From the NCBI GenBank assembly GCA_900319995.1, contig ONQO01000018.1, forward strand, positions 1 to 37,857: a stretch of DNA of 37,857 nucleotides, in the 5' to 3' direction. Within the stretch, counting starts at the first letter, position 1. The number at the start of each line of letters is the position of its first letter. Shown in pieces: positions 10,078-18,061 of the stretch. The stretch is from an uncultured Bacteroidales bacterium (GTDB lineage: Bacteria; Bacteroidota; Bacteroidia; Bacteroidales; Paludibacteraceae). The translations under genes and the position numbers were made by a program. The notes under the pieces are model-generated. The model was not told where the DNA came from and did no database searches. It saw only the letters and a list, made by a program, of their open reading frames with translations.

Positions 10078-10207
10078 CTTTCTTGACTTTTTCTGCTTTT
10101 TTAGCTCTTTTTTCGTAATTTTCTTTGCCTTAGCTACTTCTTTTATCTACACTGGACGGGCCTGAATTAGTGTGCGCACAGAAATGTGTGTTTATTGGAA
10201 TGTGTTT

Positions 10208-11485
10208 ATGATTAATAAAAGGAAGATTATCAACGACCCTGTTTTCGGGTTCTTGTCTATACCTAACGAATTGGTTTACGATGTGTTACAGCATCCTTAT
10301 GTGCAGCGTTTGAACCGTATACGACAACTCGGGCTTTCATATCTCGTCTATCCCGGAGCACTACATAGCCGTTTCGGACATTCTATCGGGGCTATGCATC
10401 TCATGCATGAGGCAATCACTTCGCTGAGACTCAAAGAGGTGGACATCACTCCGGAGGAAGAAACATCGGCCATGATCGCTATTCTGCTGCACGACATCGG
10501 ACACGGTCCTTTCTCACATGTCTTGGAGCATACTCTCGTGGACGGCGTAACACACGAAGACATTTCGCTGCTCATGATGCAGCGTATAAATGACGATCTT
10601 TCACAAAAAACAAAAAATGGGACTCATAAGCCGCTTGATATGGCTATTGCCATTTTTAAAAACGAGTACCATAAACACTTCCTGCACCAACTGATTTCAA
10701 GCCAGTTAGACGTGGACCGAATGGATTACCTTTGCCGAGACAGCTTCTTTACTGGTGTACAAGAAGGGCGCGTCGCAAGTGAGAGATTGCTTAAAATGAT
10801 GGACGTGCGGAACGACAAACTGGTGGTTCAGGTGAAAGGCATTTATTCCGTAGAGAAATTTTTGGTCGCAAGAAGGCTCATGTATTGGCAGGTCTATCTC
10901 CACAAAACATCCGTCGCCGCTGAGCAGCATCTGATCAAAATCTTGTCGCGAGCCAAAGAACTCGCGAAGGCACAATGCGTAAAGGACTCAGAACAAGCGG
11001 GTAAGGAGTTATTCTGCTCTCCGGCTTTGCGCTATTTCCTCTACCAGCAAGTAACCGTGGATATGTTCGCACCTCAAAGTGAGGCTTTGGATCAATACGC
11101 ACTACTCGACGACAACGATGTCCTTTCGGCTATCAAGGCTTGGATAAGTAGCGGAGACAAAGTGCTCTCTGCGTTAAGTAGCAGTTTTATCAACCGACGC
11201 CTCTTTCGCGGAGAATTGATAGACTCGCCGCTTACCGACGAACAAAAAAATGCCCTGAACACAATGTATGCGCAGGCATTGGGCATTAGTAAAGATGAGG
11301 CGCAATACATGTGGAGCGAACATGTTTCAACCAGTAATACATACTCGGAAAAAGCAGATTCCATCGACATCCTTTATTCCGATGGAACCGTGAGAGACAT
11401 TGCCGAGGCAAGTGAAATTCTTGACCTTGCGGCGTTGACAAGGAAACCTACTAAACGATACTTGTTTAGGTATCGTCTGGAATAA
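10208..11485 (+). CDS. HD-domain phosphohydrolase (COG1078-like, SAMHD1/dGTPase relatives)
   Basis: 425 residues from the ATG at 10208 (MINKRKIINDPVFG), which matches the usual start of this family; an in-frame GTG at 10172 would add 12 unlikely residues. The HD signature is clear: H-S-R-F-x-H-S at 53-59, LLHDIGHGPFSH with H95-D96, and SQLDVDRMDYL carrying the distal metal aspartate. The family hydrolyses nucleotides or dNTPs; the exact substrate cannot be called. It is the first plus-strand gene before lpxD, a neighbourhood that recurs in Bacteroidales. The stop is only 4 bp from an inverted-repeat element. The 293 bp between potA and this gene hold the pot promoter, T-rich sequence and a TGTGCGCACA palindrome at 10171-10180; I found no convincing promoter for this gene. 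Confidence 0.85.
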   Translation: MINKRKIINDPVFGFLSIPNELVYDVLQHPYVQRLNRIRQLGLSYLVYPGALHSRFGHSIGAMHLMHEAITSLRLKEVDITPEEETSAMIAILLHDIGHGPFSHVLEHTLVDGVTHEDISLLMMQRINDDLSQKTKNGTHKPLDMAIAIFKNEYHKHFLHQLISSQLDVDRMDYLCRDSFFTGVQEGRVASERLLKMMDVRNDKLVVQVKGIYSVEKFLVARRLMYWQVYLHKTSVAAEQHLIKILSRAKELAKAQCVKDSEQAGKELFCSPALRYFLYQQVTVDMFAPQSEALDQYALLDDNDVLSAIKAWISSGDKVLSALSSSFINRRLFRGELIDSPLTDEQKNALNTMYAQALGISKDEAQYMWSEHVSTSNTYSEKADSIDILYSDGTVRDIAEASEILDLAALTRKPTKRYLFRYRLE

Positions 11486-11489
11486 TACA

Positions 11490-11686
11490 GGGCGCTTCTA
11501 AAAATTGCTTTATTTTGATTTCGAGTTTTATCTTGAGTAGATTGCTGGTTTGAATGAGGGCGCAATGCGGGCATTGTAACCGAGTTAAAACCAACAAGAT
11601 GCCAAGAAAAAACCGAAAGCAATATAAAAGTGCCAAATTTATTAACAACGGGCTTAACTAAAAACGTGGAATTTTTAGAAGTGCCC
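11490..11686. mobile_element. Candidate MITE-like element with 17-bp terminal inverted repeats
   Basis: GGGCGCTTCTAAAAATT at 11490-11506 is matched in inverted orientation by AATTTTTAGAAGTGCCC at 11670-11686 (16 of 17 positions). The 197-bp body has no convincing gene and contains a small hairpin, CAATGC/GCATTG, around 11562-11577. It fills almost all of the gap between the HD gene stop and lpxD. An ATAAT word lies near both outer edges (11482-11486 and 11687-11691), but the left copy is 3 bp away from the repeat, so a target duplication is not proven. A third copy of the end sequence lies after lpxD at 12721-12737. It could also be the ends of a decayed insertion sequence. Confidence 0.55.
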
Positions 11687-11709
11687 ATAATTTGAAATTT
11701 ATTACTACA

Positions 11710-12714
11710 ATGCAATTCAACGCACAGCAAATAGCAACTTTGTTGGGAGGTAAATTGATAGGAAATCCTGACGCAAAAGTCAGCGACGTAGCACCCATCG
11801 AATCCGCTCAACAGCATCATTTGGCGTTCGTTACGGACGAAAAATATGTCCCGTTCCTCAAAAACACGAAAGCTGGAGTAGTGCTGGTTACACGGACACT
11901 TGTCTGCGAAGAACAAATGGGAACAGGCAACTCTCATCCATCTGTCATTCTCGTTGACAACGCACGCGGAGCTATGGGACAGTTGCTGCAGCTCGTCTCA
12001 AAAGCCATGAATCCTCCCAAACAAGGTATTGAGCAACCTTCTTTCATATGCGAAGACGTTGAGATTCCCGAAGATGCGTACGTCGGAGCTTTCGCTTATA
12101 TCGGACACAACGTGCATGTGGGAAAAAAAGTGCAGATTTATCCGAACGTCTATATCGGAGACAACGTTACCATTGGCGATAACACGGTTTTGTTTGCGGG
12201 AGTAAAAGTATATGCCCACTGTCACATCGGCGCAAACTGCATCCTTCACGCAGGGGTCGTGGTCGGATCGGATGGTTTCGGGTTCGAACCGGATCAACAA
12301 GGCATTAACCGCAAAATACCGCAGATAGGTAACGTCATTATTGAAGATGATGTGGAAATAGGCGCTAACACTACTATTGACCGCGCTATGATGGGATCAA
12401 CTGTCATACACAAAAATGCCAAAATTGACAACCTCGTACAAATAGCACATAATGTGGAGGTTGGAGAATCAACTTTCTTGTGCGCGCAAGTCGGAATAGC
12501 CGGAAGTACTAAGGTTGGAAAACATTGTATTCTCGCGGGACAAGTTGGCGTCGCGGGACATATAGAAATAGCGGACAATACGGTCTTTGGTGCACAGACC
12601 GGAGTCGCTAACAGTATTCGCAAACCGGGCACATACATGGGATATCCGGCCATTGATGCCGCCCTTTGGCGTAGAGCGGTCGTGCGATTCAAACAAAGCG
12701 GACAACAACATTAA
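11710..12714 (+). CDS. lpxD: LpxD, UDP-3-O-(3-hydroxyacyl)glucosamine N-acyltransferase
   Basis: 334 residues from the ATG at 11710; [14 protein letters not shown] aligns with the normal N-terminus of the family, so an upstream in-frame TTG at 11692 is not needed. After a uridine-binding N-domain (to about 105) come hexapeptide repeats of the left-handed beta helix (for example [24 protein letters not shown]) and a C-terminal helix. The catalytic histidine is H247 in DNLVQIAHN, equivalent to H239 of E. coli. It adds the second hydroxyacyl chain in lipid A synthesis in the cytoplasm. The neighbours lpxC and lpxA catalyse the preceding steps. It is bracketed by copies of the same 17-bp repeat at 11670 and 12721. 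Confidence 0.93.
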   Translation: MQFNAQQIATLLGGKLIGNPDAKVSDVAPIESAQQHHLAFVTDEKYVPFLKNTKAGVVLVTRTLVCEEQMGTGNSHPSVILVDNARGAMGQLLQLVSKAMNPPKQGIEQPSFICEDVEIPEDAYVGAFAYIGHNVHVGKKVQIYPNVYIGDNVTIGDNTVLFAGVKVYAHCHIGANCILHAGVVVGSDGFGFEPDQQGINRKIPQIGNVIIEDDVEIGANTTIDRAMMGSTVIHKNAKIDNLVQIAHNVEVGESTFLCAQVGIAGSTKVGKHCILAGQVGVAGHIEIADNTVFGAQTGVANSIRKPGTYMGYPAIDAALWRRAVVRFKQSGQQH

Positions 12715-12720
12715 ACGGGG

Positions 12721-12737
12721 ATTTTTTAGAAGTGCCC
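12721..12737 (+). repeat. Solo copy of the inverted-repeat end sequence
   Basis: ATTTTTTAGAAGTGCCC in the short lpxD-lpxC gap matches the right end of the 11490-11686 element (AATTTTTAGAAGTGCCC) with one change and in the same orientation. Together with the left end at 11490 it also frames lpxD as an inverted pair. Confidence 0.6.
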
Positions 12738-12754
12738 TAAACGAATAGGACAAT

Positions 12755-13657
12755 ATGAAACAACATACAATAAAAGAACCTTTTACACTCAACTCAGTAG
12801 GATTGCATACTGGATTGCATGTTACGGCTACTTTCCGACCGGCTGACCCAAATACCGGCGTGTGTCTCAGACGGGTGGACTTGCCTAAACAGCCTTGCTA
12901 TCAGGCGCTCGCTGATTATGTTTCCGCTACGGAAAGAGGAACCGTGCTCGAAAGGGGAAAATGGAAAGTGAGTACGGTCGAACACGCGCTCAGCGCTTTG
13001 TACGCCATGGGAGTCGATAACTGCATTATTGACGTGGATGCACCCGAAATGCCTATACTCGATGGCAGCGCAAGGCCCTTTATCTCCGAGATTCAACGGG
13101 TAGGATTGGTAGAACAAGACGCTGAACAACAAGTATTTGTAGTCCAGGAGCCCATCGAATACATCTCCGAACACGGAAATACTATGCGCATAGAACCTTG
13201 CAAAAACTACGAGGTCGATGTAACCATCGCTTTTCCTTCGAACATACTGCGGGAGCAACATGCCACACTCACCAATCTGAACGACTATGTGCGAGAAATA
13301 GCCGCGGCAAGGACGTTCTGCTTCGTGAGGGAAATAGAACCGCTATTGAGAGTCGGACTAATCAAAGGAGGAGACCTCAAAAATGCACTCGTCATCTACG
13401 AGCAGGAACTCTCCCAATCGGGAATGGACTATTTCTGCGACAAAATGGGACAACCACGCTTGGATGCCCAAAAACTCGGATATCTCTCGCCTTTGAACTA
13501 TCCCAACGAACCGGCAAGACATAAACTGCTCGACATAATCGGAGACTTCTCCCTGTTGGGAATGAGACTCCAGGGAAGAATTATTGCCTACAAACCCGGA
13601 CACACATTCAATACACAATGCGTACGCCGGCTGAGAAACCAAATACTTAGTGAATAA
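12755..13657 (+). CDS. lpxC: LpxC, UDP-3-O-acyl-GlcNAc deacetylase, lacking the usual FabZ half
   Basis: 300 residues. Zinc ligands and catalytic residues are all visible: H77 in STVEHALSALYA, H256 and D260 in PARHKLLDIIGD, and the general acid H283 in KPGHTFN, corresponding to H79, H238, D242 and H265 of E. coli LpxC. This is the committed, usually regulated step of lipid A synthesis. In most Bacteroidales I know, lpxC is fused to fabZ as a protein of about 460 residues; here the frame stops at RRLRNQILSE, right where the linker to FabZ would begin, and the following 15 bp lead straight into lpxA. The conserved residues are intact, so the deacetylase should be active. FabZ must be encoded elsewhere. 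Confidence 0.93.
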   Translation: MKQHTIKEPFTLNSVGLHTGLHVTATFRPADPNTGVCLRRVDLPKQPCYQALADYVSATERGTVLERGKWKVSTVEHALSALYAMGVDNCIIDVDAPEMPILDGSARPFISEIQRVGLVEQDAEQQVFVVQEPIEYISEHGNTMRIEPCKNYEVDVTIAFPSNILREQHATLTNLNDYVREIAAARTFCFVREIEPLLRVGLIKGGDLKNALVIYEQELSQSGMDYFCDKMGQPRLDAQKLGYLSPLNYPNEPARHKLLDIIGDFSLLGMRLQGRIIAYKPGHTFNTQCVRRLRNQILSE

Positions 13658-13672
13658 ATAATCTGCATAGAT

Positions 13673-14443
13673 ATGATTAGTAAACTTGCATGCATACATC
13701 CCGAAGCCATAATTGGCGAAAACGTCCAAATTGGACCTTTTGTTACCATCGACAAGGATGTTATCATTGGGGATAATTGCGTCATTGACTCCAATGCTAC
13801 CATTTGCCGATTTACACAACTCGGTAAGAACTGTCATGTCTTCCCCTCTGCTGTCATCGGAGCGATTCCGCAGGACCTCAAGTTCAAAGGAGAAGAGACG
13901 TGGGCGGTTATCGGCGATAACTGTGTGCTCAGGGAATTTGTCACCATTCACAGAGGAACAGCATCAAAAGGCAAAACAATCGTCGGCAATAACAACCTCA
14001 TCATGGCGTATTGCCACATCGCACACGATTGCATCCTCCACGATAACATCATTATGTCCAACGTCACACAGTTGGCAGGAGAAGTCGAAGTGGACGATTT
14101 CGCCATCATCGGTGGAGGAACGCTCGTACACCAATTCTCACACATCGGACCGCATTGTATGATTCAGGGGGGATCCAAAATAAACAAAGATATCCCGCCT
14201 TATGCCATCGTGGCACGTGAACCCATCGCTTTCTGCGGCATCAACTCCGTTGGACTGAACCGACGTGGATTCACACCGGAACAGATTCACACAATTCAAG
14301 AAGTGTACCGCATCGTTTATAATAGCGGGCTGATCACATCGCAGGCTTTGGAACGAATTGAAAATACACTACCTCAATCGTTGGAACGCGATACCATTCT
14401 GCAATTTATACAAAATTCAACCAGAGGCATCGTGAGAGCATAA
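13673..14443 (+). CDS. lpxA: LpxA, acyl-ACP--UDP-N-acetylglucosamine O-acyltransferase
   Basis: 256 residues, the normal length. The N-terminal two thirds are hexapeptide repeats of a left-handed beta helix (IIGENVQIGPFVTI, VIIGDNCVI), followed by a helical C-terminus. The catalytic histidine is H118 in MAYCHIAHDC (H125 in E. coli INAHIAHDC). It catalyses the first, reversible acylation of UDP-GlcNAc in lipid A synthesis. It starts 15 bp after lpxC and is doubtless co-transcribed with it. It is followed by an 11-bp repeat array rather than another lipid A gene. Confidence 0.94.
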   Translation: MISKLACIHPEAIIGENVQIGPFVTIDKDVIIGDNCVIDSNATICRFTQLGKNCHVFPSAVIGAIPQDLKFKGEETWAVIGDNCVLREFVTIHRGTASKGKTIVGNNNLIMAYCHIAHDCILHDNIIMSNVTQLAGEVEVDDFAIIGGGTLVHQFSHIGPHCMIQGGSKINKDIPPYAIVAREPIAFCGINSVGLNRRGFTPEQIHTIQEVYRIVYNSGLITSQALERIENTLPQSLERDTILQFIQNSTRGIVRA

Positions 14444-14452
14444 TGGTTTCTA

Positions 14453-14518
14453 CGAGACTCCATCGAGACTACCCTAGGTGATACATAGGTGATACCTAGG
14501 TGATACCTAGGTTATACA
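14453..14518. repeat. Phased 11-bp tandem array, six units
   Basis: Six consecutive 11-bp units fill the lpxA-14553 gap: CGAGACTCCAT, CGAGACTACCC, TAGGTGATACA, TAGGTGATACC twice, and TAGGTTATACA. Two related sub-families keep the same 11-bp phase, about one helical turn. CCTAGG palindromes occur at unit boundaries. No gene or terminator structure is seen here. Confidence 0.8.
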
Positions 14519-14552
14519 GCAGATCACAAGCATCTTTTAGCATAACGACACT

Positions 14553-14987
14553 ATGGCAAAATTTAGTCTGACATCTATCTTTGAAGACCTGATTGGCAAA
14601 CTCAATCGCAAAGATAAAATCATTTATCGCAGAACGCGCAGGTACGACGCGCAAGGAAGACTCGTGTTGGAAGAGAAACATGCATATACACAGGTCGATC
14701 AACGCAATTTTAAGAAAAAACCACCTCGCGGAGCGGAAAAACAGAATATGGAAATCATGGCGGAGGCACAACGACTCACCAACCAATACCTTTCTTCTGA
14801 TTCCTCCGAGCTGGCAGAACTCCGTGAGCGCTTCGACAAACAACTCGACACTGGCAAACCCGATCCTGATGCACCCATCCTCAAAAAAACAGGCAAGCAA
14901 AAAATATACACGCAGTTCGACCGCTTCGTCTATGCACTTATCTATGCCCGCCTTAAACAGAAAATACAAACTTCGACTAACGACTAA
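14553..14987 (+). CDS. Small basic hypothetical protein
   Basis: 144 residues, not recognised. The first 50 residues are basic (NRKDKIIYRRTRRYDAQGR) and read like a short beta hairpin; the middle (IMAEAQRLTNQYL to RFDKQL) is probably helical and amphipathic, and the end again basic (ILKKTGKQKIYTQFDRFVYA). There is no signal peptide, membrane segment or cysteine. A cytoplasmic, nucleic-acid- or ribosome-binding role would fit the charge, but that is only a guess. The frame is supported by its good start 35 bp after the repeat array, its normal codon use and its stop 12 bp before glnS, with which it is probably co-transcribed. Confidence 0.65.
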   Translation: MAKFSLTSIFEDLIGKLNRKDKIIYRRTRRYDAQGRLVLEEKHAYTQVDQRNFKKKPPRGAEKQNMEIMAEAQRLTNQYLSSDSSELAELRERFDKQLDTGKPDPDAPILKKTGKQKIYTQFDRFVYALIYARLKQKIQTSTND

Positions 14988-14999
14988 AAAGCAACATAT

Positions 15000-16736
<1,737 letters not shown>

Positions 16737-16759
16737 TCTAACAGCTCAGCGGTCTAACA

Positions 16760-17341
16760 GTGCAACGCAACAGTCTAACAGTGCAACGTTCCAACAGCGA
16801 TAGCGGTCTAACAGCGCAACGTTCCAACAGCGATAGCGGTCTAACAGCGCAACGTTCCAACAGCGATAGCGGTCTAACAGCGCAACGGTCTGTTTTGAAA
16901 ACGCGTTTTCAAAACGGCAAAGAGCAGATTTTCTGTGAGTGGCGCCACAGATGGGTCCGACTCACTCCGGAAGAATGGGTTCGCCAACAATTGCTTCACC
17001 GAATGGTGGAGCAGTTGGGCTATCCCGCTTCGCTCATTGCCGTAGAAATAGCCTTTCAAATGGGTAAGGATAAATCATTGAATAGGAAATGTTTTCGTGC
17101 CGACGCTGTTGTTTACGACAATACAATGAGTCCACTCATGATTATAGAATGTAAAGCCGAAACAGTCGCTATCACGCAACGAACATTGGACCAAGCAGTT
17201 AACTACAACCGCCTCTTTAATGTTCCTTGGCTTTTGCTCCATAACGGTCCAAATACGCTTTGCGTAAATATTAACAACACCAACCTCGCGTTCTACGATT
17301 CCATTCCGACATATTCCTCTATCTTGATTGACCACCATTAA
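16760..17341 (+). CDS. PD-(D/E)XK protein with HsdR N-terminal-type domain and repeat-coded N-terminus
   Basis: The frame from the GTG at 16760 gives 193 residues. Residues from about 46 on match the short Bacteroidales family annotated as type I restriction enzyme HsdR N-terminal domain protein: a strand pair ending NGKEQIF, then VRLTPEEWVRQ, the nuclease core with D115 in RADAVVYD, E130 and K132 in IIECKA, and Q145 in QAVNYN. The three acidic/Lys positions of a PD-(D/E)XK site are intact. Residues 10-43 are three copies of an 11-residue repeat (SNSDSGLTAQR) coded by 33-bp repeats. No ATG lies before the domain; alternative starts are GTG 16781 and TTG 16896, the latter in the 24-bp palindrome and closest to the family length. 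No methylase or specificity gene is near, so the function of this orphan is open. Confidence 0.7.
   Translation: MQRNSLTVQRSNSDSGLTAQRSNSDSGLTAQRSNSDSGLTAQRSVLKTRFQNGKEQIFCEWRHRWVRLTPEEWVRQQLLHRMVEQLGYPASLIAVEIAFQMGKDKSLNRKCFRADAVVYDNTMSPLMIIECKAETVAITQRTLDQAVNYNRLFNVPWLLLHNGPNTLCVNINNTNLAFYDSIPTYSSILIDHH
16787..16885 (+). repeat. 33-bp tandem repeat, three perfect units with degenerate flanks
   Basis: The unit beginning CGTTCCAACAGCGATAGC recurs at 16787, 16820 and 16853 and begins again at 16886 with an immediate change. Upstream, shorter pieces of the same words (GGTCTAACAGTGCAACG at 16751 and CAGTCTAACAGTGCAACG at 16771) reach back to the glnS stop. Since 33 is a multiple of three, the array keeps the downstream frame open. 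It is far too short and lacks spacers to be CRISPR. Confidence 0.9.
16892..16915. promoter_or_regulatory. Perfect 24-bp palindrome at the start of the nuclease domain
   Basis: The half site GTTTTGAAAACG is followed at once by its exact reverse complement CGTTTTCAAAAC, with no central spacer. It lies between the 33-bp array and the HsdR_N-type domain. There is no T-run after it, so it is a poor terminator; an operator for a dimeric regulator, or a structure hiding the TTG at 16896, are possible roles. Confidence 0.55.
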
Positions 17342-17400
17342 ACATCCTTGGTACAAAATAGTTCTGTCTTCCTTATTCCTTTGCACTTAGATAAACATCT

Positions 17401-17590
17401 TTTGCGCGCGCGTAAGCGCATATACATATTTAATACGTATATAATATATAATAACGCATATACATATATAATACACATATACTTATATAATACACGCATT
17501 CTTACGCATATATATAATACGCATATACATATATAATAACACATATATATAATACGCATATACATATATAATAACGTGCATATACATATA
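17401..17590. repeat. Degenerate AT-rich alternating purine-pyrimidine repeat
   Basis: The 308-bp gap between 17341 and 17650 starts with about 60 bp of plain sequence. It then contains GCGCGCGCGTAAGCGC followed by repeated words of about 20 bp around CGCATATACATATATAATA (clear copies near 17418, 17454, 17519, 17558 and 17577, with shorter variants between). Nearly the whole tract alternates purine and pyrimidine. I see no real gene in it; the open frames there are low-complexity YI/CI runs. It ends in the terminator hairpin. Confidence 0.75.
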
Positions 17591-17625
17591 ATAAGGAGAG
17601 TCGCATATCCGACTCTCCTTATTAT
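17588..17625. terminator. Bidirectional intrinsic terminator
   Basis: A perfect 16-bp stem, ATAATAAGGAGAGTCG (17588-17603) against its complement (17610-17625), closes a 6-nt loop. T-rich sequence follows on the plus side, and AT-rich sequence on the other. It sits between the convergent 16760 gene and gcvH and can serve both. Confidence 0.85.
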
Positions 17626-17649
17626 TATTGACAAAAGTTGTTTCCCTGA

Positions 17650-18024
17650 TTACAACCCTGCTTCGTACTTTGCAGCATCCATCAGGTTCTCCAATTCTGC
17701 CGCGTCTTTCACGGAGATACGGATGATCCATCCTTCTCCATACGGATCATTGTTCACCAATTCTGGCTGAACATCCAGAGCTCCATTGACTTCCAGCACT
17801 TCGCCGGTAACAGGCATATTCAAATCACTTACTGTCTTTACAGCTTCGATAGAACCGAATACTTCACCCTGTCCTACGGTCTCGCCAACGGTAGGCACAT
17901 CAATGAACACGATTTCACCTAACTCGGATTGTGCATAATCTGTGATACCTACAAAAGCTTCTTCGCCCTCTACGCGAATCCATTCATGCTCGCTTGTATA
18001 GCGCAAATTTTCTGGAAATTGCAT
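17650..18024 (-). CDS. gcvH: Glycine cleavage system H protein
   Basis: 124 residues, the normal size for this small beta-barrel carrier. The lipoyl attachment lysine is K63 in GSIEAVKTVSDL, and the flanking SEHEWIRVEG and GEIVFIDVPTVGETV are family hallmarks. It shuttles the aminomethyl group between the P, T and L proteins during glycine breakdown. No gcvP, gcvT or lipoate ligase gene is nearby. It follows the lipoprotein gene by 37 bp without a visible promoter, so it is probably read from that gene's promoter, and it ends 25 bp from the shared terminator. Confidence 0.95.
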   Translation of the reverse strand: MQFPENLRYTSEHEWIRVEGEEAFVGITDYAQSELGEIVFIDVPTVGETVGQGEVFGSIEAVKTVSDLNMPVTGEVLEVNGALDVQPELVNNDPYGEGWIIRISVKDAAELENLMDAAKYEAGL

Positions 18025-18061
18025 ATTATATATACTTTAATTATTGATTCTTTTTGTATTA

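Noticed and set aside
10120..10127. TTTCTTTG as a promoter for the HD-domain gene
   Set aside because: It lacks the conserved A of TAnnTTTG and has CTTT instead of TTTG at the -33 position.
11466..11937. Minus-strand frames across the inverted-repeat element, one with a CPHC motif, as a transposase remnant
   Set aside because: The frames run through the repeat ends and into neighbouring genes, and no catalytic motif or longer similarity could be recognised.
16741..16890. 33-bp direct repeats as a CRISPR array
   Set aside because: The units are contiguous with no unique spacers, keep an open reading frame and have no cas genes near.
17338..17634. Minus-strand frame rich in Tyr, Ile, Met and Cys
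   Set aside because: Produced by the AT-rich repeat; it runs through a terminator hairpin and has no family likeness.
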